Origin: an uncultured beta proteobacterium
Lineage (GTDB): Bacteria; Pseudomonadota; Gammaproteobacteria; Burkholderiales; Burkholderiaceae
Assembly: GCA_903835865.1 (NCBI GenBank)
Contig: CAILON010000209.1
Coordinates: 1 to 6,536, forward strand
Direction: 5' to 3'
Length of the DNA: 6,536 nt
Shown here: positions 1 to 6,526 of the stretch, in pieces
Layout: each line of letters opens with the position of its first letter
How positions within the stretch are numbered: the stretch's first letter is position 1
Notes under the pieces: generated by a model
What the model was told of the DNA's origin: nothing
What the model saw: only the letters and a program-made list of their open reading frames with translations
Database searches by the model: none
Program-made: the position numbers and the translations under genes

Positions 1-695
1 CGATCAATAGCGCTCAAGCTATTAACCCTGCACTCTATAAGAATCCTGGATTTGATCCGATTAATGATTTCGTACCTTTGTATTACATTGGTGCGACACC
101 TTATGTTTTAGTGTCTCCACCCGGCTCTCCTTATAAGACTTTAGCTGATGTCGTTGCTGCTGCTAAGAAAAAACCAGGAGAGCTTGCTTATGCATCTGCT
201 GGTAATGGCACCATCAGTCATCTACTTGGAGCAATGCTCAATACCAGCGCTGGAATTGAGATGCAACATATTCCTTATAAAGGCGTTGCTCCAGCAATTA
301 ATGATGTCTTAGGCGGTCAAGTTCCCTTAGCATTTGCTAGCTTACCCTCCGCTTTAAATTACATCAAAGCAGGTAAATTACAGGCGATTGCCATTAGTTC
401 AGCAAAGCGCTCTAGCGCTGCGCCAGAGATCCCAACAATTGCAGAAACCTATCCAGATTGTGTAGGTGAAGTTTGGGTTGCAATCTTTGCGCCCATGGGT
501 GTGAATGCAGATGTAGTCAAGAAAACTCAAGCTGCCATGGATAAAGTGATGGCAAGACCCGATGTGAGAGAAAAGCTCACTGCGCAAGGCTTGGATTTAA
601 ATCCAGTAACTACAGCAAAACTGCCTGCTTTACTAAAAGATGAACTGGCTAAGTGGGTGAAGATCGTGAAAGCCTCTGGCGCCCAATTAGATTAA
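1..695 (+). CDS. Tripartite tricarboxylate transporter (TTT/Bug) substrate-binding protein, 5'-truncated
   Basis: This is the C-terminal part of a periplasmic TctC/Bug-family binding protein. The family captures carboxylates or related small molecules for TTT transporters. The reading frame is open from the window edge (first whole codon at 3) to TAA at 693-695, giving 230 visible residues. By comparison with the complete paralogue at 1494-2477, roughly 95-100 N-terminal residues, including the signal peptide, lie outside. Family marks seen are the segment FDPINDFVPL, the PGELAYASAGNGT stretch, the HIPYKG motif followed by LGGQV, and the APEIPTIAE motif before the C-terminal helices. An in-frame TTG at 78 is internal and should not be taken as the start, because conserved family sequence continues upstream of it. 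No membrane subunits are visible, so the ligand is unknown. The dioxygenase gene follows 31 bp downstream on the same strand and may be co-transcribed. Family assignment is firm; substrate cannot be told. Confidence 0.9.
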   Translation, partial: INSAQAINPALYKNPGFDPINDFVPLYYIGATPYVLVSPPGSPYKTLADVVAAAKKKPGELAYASAGNGTISHLLGAMLNTSAGIEMQHIPYKGVAPAINDVLGGQVPLAFASLPSALNYIKAGKLQAIAISSAKRSSAAPEIPTIAETYPDCVGEVWVAIFAPMGVNADVVKKTQAAMDKVMARPDVREKLTAQGLDLNPVTTAKLPALLKDELAKWVKIVKASGAQLD

Positions 696-720
696 AAAAT
701 ATATTTTTTCACCATAAAAT
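692..720 (+). promoter_or_regulatory. Possible sigma70-type promoter for the dioxygenase gene
   Basis: A -10-like TAAAAT at 715-720 (5 of 6 matches to TATAAT) sits 17 bp after a weak -35-like TTAAAA at 692-697 (4 of 6 matches to TTGACA). The -10 would place transcription start about at the ATG at 727, implying a leaderless or nearly leaderless message. The region is A/T-rich, so such matches arise easily by chance. Confidence 0.2.
694..709. repeat. Perfect 16-bp A/T palindrome between binding protein and dioxygenase genes
   Basis: Six A, then TATA, then six T form a perfect self-complementary 16-mer that overlaps the stop codon of the upstream gene. It could act as a weak A/T hairpin terminator, or simply be A/T-rich promoter DNA for the dioxygenase gene. 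With no G-C pairs and no room for a loop, a strong terminator is unlikely. The palindrome itself is seen directly; any function is inference. Confidence 0.3.
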
Positions 721-726
721 GAGTAC

Positions 727-1482
727 ATGACGATCTTGCCATTAACACCACCTTTAACGCCGACCAAAGAGCTTACCCAAGCTTTACGTACTGATGGATT
801 TGTTGTGGCTTCAGCCGAGACAGTTGCTGAGCTTGCTCATGTTCCTTTAGTAAGTTTGCAGGAATTGTCGCAATATTGGGAGGGCTTGCCTCGTGACCCA
901 TACTTAAAAGATGGTGGTCGCTATCGCTTTCGTCGACATGCAAGCTATGAGATGAAAGGGAATGCGCTTTCCTTGGTGCCACATCGGGCACATTGGCAAT
1001 CGCTAGACTACAACGCATTGCATGGTGGCATCGAGCGTTGGTTCGAGCCTGTACAAAATCCATTGATCAATAGTTCCGCATGGCAGAGCTTGTTGCTGGG
1101 ATTGGGGCAGTTGCTCAATGGTTTGAAACCAGTAAATACCTGGTTTATTGAAGCACACCAATTTCGGATTGATACCACCGATGGCATAGGGCGACCAACT
1201 CCTGAGGGCGCTCACCGTGATGGCGTAGATTTTGTAGCAGTCTTCTTATTGGACCGCGTGGGCATTAAAGGTGGTGAAACCAGGATCTTCGATGCTCATG
1301 GTTCGGCTGGTTTGCGTTTTACGCTTTCTCAGCCTTGGTCTTTGTTACTCATGAATGATGAGAAGATGATTCATGAATCTACCCCGATACAACCATCCGG
1401 AAACTATGGCTATCGGGATACCCTAGTACTCACCTATCGATCAAGTGGCTTTCAGGACTCACCGAATCGCAGTCAGCAATAG
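727..1482 (+). CDS. 2OG-Fe(II) dioxygenase, amino-acid hydroxylase-like (BsmA/IDO type)
   Basis: The 251-residue soluble protein resembles the 2OG-Fe dioxygenase family (Pfam PF10014 type) that includes Bacillus L-isoleucine 4-hydroxylase (IDO), an enzyme of about 240 residues. Such enzymes use Fe(II), O2 and 2-oxoglutarate to hydroxylate a free amino acid, giving succinate and CO2. The iron facial triad is visible: H163 and D165 in PEGAHRDGVDF (159-169), and H216 in MIHEST. An arginine after it, R230 in GYRDTLVLTYR, is the probable 2OG carboxylate ligand; R238 is an alternative. The RYRFRRHASYE segment (65-75) is also typical of the family. No signal peptide is seen, so it should be cytoplasmic. 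The ATG at 727 is the first Met of the frame and has only a poor ribosome site (GAG, 3 nt spacing). The gene follows a binding-protein gene by 31 bp and converges with a second one. Family assignment is good; the actual substrate is unknown. Confidence 0.82.
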   Translation: MTILPLTPPLTPTKELTQALRTDGFVVASAETVAELAHVPLVSLQELSQYWEGLPRDPYLKDGGRYRFRRHASYEMKGNALSLVPHRAHWQSLDYNALHGGIERWFEPVQNPLINSSAWQSLLLGLGQLLNGLKPVNTWFIEAHQFRIDTTDGIGRPTPEGAHRDGVDFVAVFLLDRVGIKGGETRIFDAHGSAGLRFTLSQPWSLLLMNDEKMIHESTPIQPSGNYGYRDTLVLTYRSSGFQDSPNRSQQ

Positions 1483-1500
1483 AGTAGCGTAGATTACTCT
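1481..1500. terminator. Weak inverted repeat across two convergent stop codons
   Basis: AGAGTA (1481-1486) and TACTCT (1495-1500) form a 6-bp stem with an 8-nt loop, extendable by a G-T wobble on each side. The stem overlaps the end of the dioxygenase gene and the end of the opposite-strand binding protein gene. It sits where a bidirectional terminator would be expected, but there is no clear T-run on either side, so activity is doubtful. Confidence 0.2.
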
Positions 1501-2477
1501 GGCTCCATGCCAGCATCTTTAATCGCTTTGGCCCACTTCACTGTTTCTAATTTAATCTTCTGACCAAGTGCTTCAGGTGTACCAGGTTGTGATTCAAAAC
1601 CCATGGTAGAGAAACGCTCAACCAAATCTTTTGATTTAGCGGCGTCGTTAATGGCTTTATTGAGTTTCATTACGGCATCTTTTGGCATGCCTGCTGGTCC
1701 AAAGGCTGCAAAAAATGCAATCAGCTCATAACCCTTGATGCCCAAGGCCTCGTTAACTGTAGGCAATTCAGGAATGGCGGGCGAGCGCTTTAATGAGGTG
1801 ACTGCCAACCCGCGGATTTTTCCAGCCTGTACTTGTGGCAAGCTAACAGCAAAGTCTGAAGTAAACATATTGACTTGGCCGCCGATCAGGTCAGTCATTG
1901 CATTTGGCCCACTCTTATAAGAGACGCCAGTCATTTTGATCCCAGCAACACTTGCCAGTATTTCTGAGGAGACGCGCTGTGATGTGCTGGCATAAGCAAA
2001 GGTAATTTTTCCTGGGTCGGCCTTAGCGAGAGCTACAAAACCATTGAGAGATTTTGCGGGCACATCATTATTAATAGCGATGATCAGTGGTACAGAGCCA
2101 AAATAGCCAATAGGGACGAAGGCGGTTTCTTGGTTATAAGGAAGATTTTTCACTAAGCTTTTTAAGGCCGCATTCGTACTATTCGTTCCAAAGAGCAGTG
2201 TGTATCCATCAGCTGGAGCCTTGGCAACTTGGTCGGCGCCAATCATGCCATTTGCACCAGGCCGATTCTCGATGACTACAGGTTGACCTAATGACTCTGC
2301 CATCTTGGCAGCAAAGGCGCGCCCAATTTGATCGGTGGCACTTCCAGCAGCAAAGGGAACAATTGCTTTAATAGGCTTGGAGGGATAGTTATCAGCCATC
2401 ACCAGCGTGCTATTCAGGGCCATTATTAGGCTTGAGCAGAGTAGGGTGACGAGATTGAAGAAGGTTTTGGTTTTCAT
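1494..2477 (-). CDS. Tripartite tricarboxylate transporter (TTT/Bug) substrate-binding protein
   Basis: This is a complete 327-residue periplasmic binding protein of the TctC/Bug family, the usual length. The N-terminus has a Sec signal peptide: K2 and K4, a hydrophobic core from about 6 to 26, and a likely cleavage after VMA (28/29). Mature-protein family marks follow: PSKPIKAIVPF with AAGSATD (D49 in the ligand-binding loop), ENRPGANGMIG (70-80), KAPADGYTLLFG (86-97), an LIGGQVN segment, and the IPELPTVNE motif. The start ATG at 2475-2477 is supported by a GGAG ribosome site five bases upstream (2483-2486 on this strand). It is only distantly similar to the truncated paralogue at 1-695; for example its YKSG replaces the YKG of the other, so the pair is not a recent duplication. 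No TctA/TctB genes are nearby; it probably works with membrane subunits encoded elsewhere, or as a sensor partner. Ligand unknown. Confidence 0.93.
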   Translation of the reverse strand: MKTKTFFNLVTLLCSSLIMALNSTLVMADNYPSKPIKAIVPFAAGSATDQIGRAFAAKMAESLGQPVVIENRPGANGMIGADQVAKAPADGYTLLFGTNSTNAALKSLVKNLPYNQETAFVPIGYFGSVPLIIAINNDVPAKSLNGFVALAKADPGKITFAYASTSQRVSSEILASVAGIKMTGVSYKSGPNAMTDLIGGQVNMFTSDFAVSLPQVQAGKIRGLAVTSLKRSPAIPELPTVNEALGIKGYELIAFFAAFGPAGMPKDAVMKLNKAINDAAKSKDLVERFSTMGFESQPGTPEALGQKIKLETVKWAKAIKDAGMEPE

Positions 2478-2562
2478 TGTGTCTCCAGCTTGTTTTTCAT
2501 AGTGTAGCGGGTCTTGAGTGCTTTGGGCGAGTAGAATAAGTTCACGTTTTTACTGAGTCTTT
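2478..2562. promoter_or_regulatory. Divergent intergenic promoter region
   Basis: This 85-bp gap separates the minus-strand binding protein from the plus-strand MFS-ccoI-ccoS operon and must hold start signals for both unless transcription enters from outside. On the plus strand a -10-like TAGAAT occurs at 2532-2537 (5 of 6 matches). The nearest -35-like hexamer, TTGAGT at 2514-2519, is only 12 bp upstream, too close for a standard sigma70 promoter. No good minus-strand promoter was recognised, and no FNR-type palindrome was found here, unlike upstream of the expected ccoN. Confidence 0.4.
2483..2486 (-). promoter_or_regulatory. Ribosome binding site of the second TTT binding protein
   Basis: GGAG read on the minus strand lies five bases before the ATG at 2477. 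It is the clearest Shine-Dalgarno sequence in the window and fixes the start, which in turn gives a normal signal peptide. Confidence 0.7.
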
Positions 2563-3798
2563 ATGCGCTTTCGATCAGCCAGCTGTACCCCTCTTATGCT
2601 CATGGCACAAACCTGTGCTTTATTGGGCTTCGCTTGTTACGCCGTTGTCTTGACTACCCTGCAGGAGGAATGGCACCTTTCCAATTTGCAATCGGGCTTA
2701 ATTGCCAGCGCCTTTTTCTTTGGCTATATGTTGGCAGTTCCCTTAGCTACCGCGCTTACTGATCGAGTAGATGCTCGTAAGGTGTATTTAGTTGGTGGCC
2801 TCTGTGCAGCTTGCGGACTTTTGGGAATGGCGTTTTTTGCTTTTAATTTTTGGACTGCCCTCATTTTTATGGCGATTAATGGCGCTGGACTTGCTGGCAC
2901 CTATATGCCTGGGCTCAAAATTTTGTCTGATCGTATTCAGACGGGTGAGCTCACAAGACATATCGCTTTCTATACGGCTTTTTTTGGTATTGGTACTGGT
3001 TTCTCTTATTTATGTTCAGGCTGGATCTTAAGCGGCCTTGGTTGGCGTTATGTTTTTGGCATTATTGCTCTAGGCCCCTTTAGTGCATTTCTAATTGTGC
3101 TTTTACTTATACCGTCACTTCAACATGAGAAGTGGAAGGGCCCAATTCGGATTCGTCTGCATGACATCTTCCCAGTTGATAAATGGAAGCTAGTCTTGCA
3201 GGATAAAAATGCTTCAGGTTTTATCTTTGGTTACACCGCACATTCATTGGAGTTATTCGCCTCCAGAAGTTGGATCGTCGCTTTCTTTGCTTTTTGCACC
3301 GCAGTCACAGGCGAAACTTTCTTTTTGGCCGCAACTACCTTAGCCGGCGTCATTAATTTCTTTGGAGTACCCTCATCAATACTGGGAAATGAAATTGCTC
3401 TACGAATAGGGCGACAAAAATGGGTGTGCATTGTGATGATCACCAGTGCGGTAATGGGTATCGCATTAGCCAGCTCCACAGGTCAGTCCTGGTGGCTAAT
3501 ATTTTTCTTAGCTATAGGTCATGCCCTCTTTATCATGGCCGACTCTTCAACCTTGACAGCAGGCTTAGTAATTAGTGCAAAAGAAAATATTAAAGGAGCA
3601 GCGATGGGCTTGCATTCCTTAATGGGATTTGGCGGAGGCTTATTAGGACCTGCGATTTTTGGTTTTGTTTTAGATATTTCGGGATCGCGCTCTTCTCAAA
3701 TTTCGTGGGTATGGGCTTATGTCTCCGTGGTGATTTGGGGTGTGTTGTTTGTGATCTATGAGCGGCGTAATGGCTGGGGTAGTAAAGCAAGCCGATGA
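2563..3798 (+). CDS. Major facilitator superfamily (MFS) transporter, 12 TM helices, substrate unknown
   Basis: A 411-residue inner-membrane carrier with about 12 hydrophobic helices: six from roughly 12 to 184, a polar cytoplasmic loop near 185-215, and six from roughly 218 to 399. The loop after helix 2 holds a degenerate MFS motif A (TDRVDARKVYL, 66-76; D67, R68, R72, K73). Charged residues within or next to helix 7 (E230 and R235 in HSLELFASRSW) may line the transport path. GWRYVF (160-165) at the start of helix 6 is also typical of MFS. The ATG at 2563 has only a weak ribosome site (TGAG, about 5 nt away); later Met codons at residues 12 and 14 have none, so 2563 is kept. The stop overlaps the ccoI start as ATGA, indicating translational coupling. 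The context suggests a job connected with copper or oxidase biogenesis, but the MxxxM and HxxxM motifs described for the copper importer CcoA were not found. Family is certain; substrate is not. Confidence 0.88.
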   Translation: MRFRSASCTPLMLMAQTCALLGFACYAVVLTTLQEEWHLSNLQSGLIASAFFFGYMLAVPLATALTDRVDARKVYLVGGLCAACGLLGMAFFAFNFWTALIFMAINGAGLAGTYMPGLKILSDRIQTGELTRHIAFYTAFFGIGTGFSYLCSGWILSGLGWRYVFGIIALGPFSAFLIVLLLIPSLQHEKWKGPIRIRLHDIFPVDKWKLVLQDKNASGFIFGYTAHSLELFASRSWIVAFFAFCTAVTGETFFLAATTLAGVINFFGVPSSILGNEIALRIGRQKWVCIVMITSAVMGIALASSTGQSWWLIFFLAIGHALFIMADSSTLTAGLVISAKENIKGAAMGLHSLMGFGGGLLGPAIFGFVLDISGSRSSQISWVWAYVSVVIWGVLFVIYERRNGWGSKASR

Positions 3799-6224
3799 GC
3801 CAGAACCTTACTTGTTATCACTGTTCGAGCACTATTCTTCCTGGTGAACTCATTGAGGCAGACTTGGGTGGGGTCATACGCCCATTTTGCTGTCCTGGCT
3901 GCATGGCTATTGCCCAAACCATTCATGGTGAAGGTTTAGAAGTATTTTATGCAAGAAGGGCGCAGTCATGTGAGAGACCCGCAGCGTATCTTGCTTCTAA
4001 TGAAATTCCAGAAAAGCTCAAGCCATATGATGACCCATCTTTACGAGGTCGATTTACTCGTCCTTTTGGTGATGCTGGAGATTTAGAAACCACATTACGC
4101 CTAGAAAAAATTCGTTGTGCTGCCTGCGTTTGGTTATGTGAGCAACATCTGCGACGCATTCCAGGTGTGAAGGATGTGCAAATCAATTACGTCACACAAA
4201 AAGCGATTGTGCGTTTTTCTCCTAATCAAACCAGTTTAGCTAGATTGTTATTTGAAATCGAAAGGGTGGGTTATGAGGCCTGGCCTTTTGAGCCCTCTTT
4301 ATCTTTAGATCGCGCTAAAAAAGAAAGAAGGCAGATCCTGACGCGATTGGGTGTTGCGCTTCTCGGAATGATGCAGGTGATGATGTATGCCTGGCCCTCC
4401 TATGTAGGTGCCAATGACATTACCGCTGAATACGATTTACTCCTTGGCTGGACTAGCTGGGCTCTAACAGTGCCTGTCATGCTGTATTCCGCTGGTCCTA
4501 TATTTCAGGCGGCTTGGCGCAGTCTTCAATCATTTAAAAAAACGCATATGTTGGGTATGGATGTGCCCATTGCGCTCGCGCTCGCATTGGCATTTATTGC
4601 GGGCACGATTAATTTGATGACGGGTTCGGGACAAAGCTATTTTGATTCCATCACCATGTTTGTGGCATTCATATTAGCGGCACGCTATGTGGAGTTATTG
4701 GCCAGACAAGATGCACAGGGTGGTGCAGAAGCTTTAGCAAAACAATTGCCAGCAACTTGCGAGCGCTTAATAGATTATCCAAATTCACAAGCGGTGGCTT
4801 TAGTTCCTGTAGTCAATTGCAGTCCCGGAGAGGTATTGCGTGTTTCTCCTGGTGAAATCGTTCCTGCTGATGGCATCCTCATTGAAAATGCTAGCGCATT
4901 AGATGAATCGCTATTGACTGGTGAATCTAAGCCCGTAGAGAAAAAAATTGGCGATCGCCTCTACGCAGGTACCCACAATATTCTGAATCCCTTGCTCATG
5001 AAAATTGAGGCGGTAGGGCAGTCTACGCGTATCGCTGGCATTGCTTCTTTGTTAGATCAGGCTTTACTGGCAAAACCAGTGATGGTGAGTCTTGCAGAAA
5101 AATGGGCTGCTTACTTTGTCGCGTTTTTATTGCTTGCAGCATTTATTTCATCGGCAATTTGGTTGTACTTTGATCCTAGTCGCGCATGGACTGTATTGGT
5201 TTCTGTATTGGTAGCCAGCTGCCCTTGTGCTTTATCGCTTGCTGTACCAACTGCCATGGCTGCTGCCCAAGGTGCTGTGACGAAATTGGGTTTATTGATT
5301 GTGCGTGGGCATGTGATGGAGGGTTTAGTTAAAGCAAATGATTTGGTGCTGGATAAAACTGGAACGCTCACAATGGGTCAACCAGAATTGCGTGAGATTG
5401 CGAATCTCCGCACAGGCTATCGCCCAGAAGATGCACTAGCACTCGCTGTGGCAATGGAGGCAGGTCAAAAACATCCATTAGCACTTTCTTTATTACGTGC
5501 TGCGCAACGTGACCTTATCAGCGTGCCCGTTTTGCCTGATCCAGTAACGAATCTTCTAGGAAAAGGTTTGAGCTCGGGAGCTTATCGTCTTGGCAGTGCC
5601 ACTTGGCTTGGCATTCAATCGGATGCGCAAGCGGGGCAATATGGTCAAGTGCATTTAGCGGATGACGCGGGTTTAATTGCGAGCTTTATTTTCTTAGATA
5701 CACCAAGAAGTGGATTAAAAGATTTATTAAATGCTTGTAGTCGCAGAAATATTGCTGTGCATCTAGTTTCAGGTGATGATCCTGTAACCGTTGCATGGTG
5801 GGCACATCATGTAGGCATTACTAGTTATGCGGGCGCATGTACTCCGGAAGATAAATATGATTACATCGAACGTTTACAAAAGGCTGGGCGCTTTGTCTGG
5901 GCTATTGGCGACGGTGTCAATGACGCACCTTTATTAGCTCGCGCAGATGTATCGATTGCCGTAGGTGCAGGTGCACCCTTAGCCGCTGCTGGTGCTGATG
6001 CCATTCTTACTGCGGTTTCTCTCGAACCACTAGCGAAAACCTTGCTGTTGGCAGATAAGACTGCGGCCATCATTAAAGAAAATTTGCTTTGGGCTCTGAT
6101 CTATAACTTACTTGCTATTCCAGCCGCTATGATGGGATGGGTCAATCCTTGGGTTGCTGGTATTGGCATGTCCCTCTCCTCGCTTGCAGTGACCTTAAAC
6201 GCTTGGCGTTTGCGAAAGGCTTAG
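3795..6224 (+). CDS. ccoI: Copper-translocating P1B-type ATPase CcoI (FixI-like), cbb3 oxidase assembly
   Basis: This 809-residue inner-membrane P1B ATPase uses ATP to export Cu(I) to the periplasm for the Cu-B centre of cbb3-type cytochrome c oxidase. An N-terminal metal-binding domain has C7-x2-C10 and CCPGC (32-36), the extension typical of CcoI/FixI rather than plain CopA. A heavy-metal-associated domain follows with CAAC (108-111) plus C115. Eight membrane helices are expected between about 183 and 800. The actuator loop has TGES (375-378). The membrane copper site has CPC (476-478), and the last helices carry Y770-N771 and M792, S795, S796, the Cu(I)-type pattern. The catalytic domain shows D520 in DKTGTLT (phosphorylated Asp), H560-P561 and GDGVNDAP (705-712). 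All key residues are intact. The start overlaps the MFS stop by 4 bp (ATGA) with no strong ribosome site of its own, so translation is probably coupled; ccoS follows after 9 bp. Alternative: a general CopA2/CtpA exporter, but ccoS next door favours CcoI. Confidence 0.94.
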   Translation: MSQNLTCYHCSSTILPGELIEADLGGVIRPFCCPGCMAIAQTIHGEGLEVFYARRAQSCERPAAYLASNEIPEKLKPYDDPSLRGRFTRPFGDAGDLETTLRLEKIRCAACVWLCEQHLRRIPGVKDVQINYVTQKAIVRFSPNQTSLARLLFEIERVGYEAWPFEPSLSLDRAKKERRQILTRLGVALLGMMQVMMYAWPSYVGANDITAEYDLLLGWTSWALTVPVMLYSAGPIFQAAWRSLQSFKKTHMLGMDVPIALALALAFIAGTINLMTGSGQSYFDSITMFVAFILAARYVELLARQDAQGGAEALAKQLPATCERLIDYPNSQAVALVPVVNCSPGEVLRVSPGEIVPADGILIENASALDESLLTGESKPVEKKIGDRLYAGTHNILNPLLMKIEAVGQSTRIAGIASLLDQALLAKPVMVSLAEKWAAYFVAFLLLAAFISSAIWLYFDPSRAWTVLVSVLVASCPCALSLAVPTAMAAAQGAVTKLGLLIVRGHVMEGLVKANDLVLDKTGTLTMGQPELREIANLRTGYRPEDALALAVAMEAGQKHPLALSLLRAAQRDLISVPVLPDPVTNLLGKGLSSGAYRLGSATWLGIQSDAQAGQYGQVHLADDAGLIASFIFLDTPRSGLKDLLNACSRRNIAVHLVSGDDPVTVAWWAHHVGITSYAGACTPEDKYDYIERLQKAGRFVWAIGDGVNDAPLLARADVSIAVGAGAPLAAAGADAILTAVSLEPLAKTLLLADKTAAIIKENLLWALIYNLLAIPAAMMGWVNPWVAGIGMSLSSLAVTLNAWRLRKA

Positions 6225-6233
6225 ACTATCGGG

Positions 6234-6413
6234 ATGGAAAGCCTATTTCTTCTCATCCCTTTATCACTCCTATTGGTTGGCCTATTAGCGTGGATTTTGC
6301 ATTGGTCTGTAAAGAGCGGTCAGTTTGATGATTTGGATGGACCTGGCCAATCAATCTTGATGGATGATGACACTCCTTCATCGCATAAAGTTAGCGAACA
6401 CTCTAAAAAATAG
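6234..6413 (+). CDS. ccoS: Cytochrome cbb3 oxidase maturation protein CcoS
   Basis: A short 59-residue protein read from ATG 6234 to TAG 6411-6413. It starts with MESLFLLIPLSLLLVGL, one transmembrane helix from about residues 4 to 23, and then has the family pattern of an aliphatic-aromatic helix end (AWILHWSVKSGQFDDL), GPGQSIL and an acidic DDD (44-46). The C-terminal tail is polar and variable. CcoS is a small inner-membrane protein needed for cofactor insertion into cbb3 oxidase, reported in Rhodobacter to act with CcoI. It lies 9 bp after ccoI in the same direction and is probably co-transcribed. The ribosome site is weak (CGGG just before ATG, or AAAGG farther upstream). An overlapping frame at 6137-6328 is a shadow and lacks any family pattern. 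Confidence 0.93.
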   Translation: MESLFLLIPLSLLLVGLLAWILHWSVKSGQFDDLDGPGQSILMDDDTPSSHKVSEHSKK

Positions 6414-6436
6414 CTATATATCTCATAGCTTATTTT
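6412..6436 (+). terminator. Possible weak hairpin terminator after ccoS
   Basis: AGCTAT (6412-6417) and ATAGCT (6425-6430) form a 6-bp stem with a 7-nt loop, followed by TATTTT. It overlaps the ccoS stop codon. Only two G-C pairs are in the stem, so it would be an inefficient terminator and some read-through into the downstream gene is likely. Confidence 0.3.
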
Positions 6437-6484
6437 CAATGCGGGTAGGGCTTTTATGTAAAGTCTGATTTTGACCCTCCCTTT

Positions 6485-6498
6485 TTGATATAGATCAA
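6485..6498. promoter_or_regulatory. FNR/ANR-type operator (perfect TTGAT-N4-ATCAA)
   Basis: The sequence TTGATATAGATCAA is an exact match to the consensus FNR/ANR half-sites with a 4-bp spacer. These sites bind the oxygen-labile [4Fe-4S] regulators of the Crp-Fnr family, which activate genes under low oxygen. It lies between ccoS and the window end, where ccoN would be expected, matching the well-known control of cbb3 oxidase operons by FNR, ANR or FixK. Confidence 0.88.
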
Positions 6499-6520
6499 AC
6501 CCCCCTGAAAGCCTTACTTT

Positions 6521-6526
6521 GATAAT
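6521..6526 (+). promoter_or_regulatory. -10 element of the predicted class II FNR-dependent promoter
   Basis: GATAAT matches the sigma70 -10 consensus at 5 of 6 positions. If it occupies -12 to -7, transcription starts about at 6533, which puts the centre of the operator (6491.5) at -41.5, the standard class II activator position. No good -35 hexamer is present, as is usual when the activator replaces it. The transcribed gene lies beyond the window and is probably ccoN. Confidence 0.65.

Noticed and set aside
78..80. TTG as the start of the first binding protein gene
   Set aside because: Conserved family sequence is read in frame upstream of it to the window edge, so the gene is simply truncated by the window.
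773..1063. Minus-strand open frame of 96 codons inside the dioxygenase gene
   Set aside because: It is opposite a clearly conserved coding region, with no ribosome site or recognisable domain.
2436..2438. Possible lipoprotein cysteine (C14) in the second binding protein
   Set aside because: The residues before C14 (TLL) do not fit a lipobox with a small residue at -1, and a normal AxA-like cleavage site occurs at residue 28.
2563..3798. Naming the MFS protein CcoA
   Set aside because: The MxxxM and HxxxM copper-binding motifs described for CcoA were not found on reading the protein; only the operon context points that way.
4573..4592. Short GCGCTC repeats
   Set aside because: They encode Ala-Leu runs within a CcoI transmembrane helix and are explained by coding.
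5111..5371. Minus-strand open frame of 86 codons inside ccoI
   Set aside because: It lies wholly opposite the conserved CPC and DKTGT region of ccoI, and its composition is that of an antisense shadow.
6137..6328. 63-codon open frame on the plus strand overlapping the ccoI end
   Set aside because: It overlaps ccoI and ccoS in a different frame, has no family pattern, and the true small gene here is ccoS at 6234-6413.
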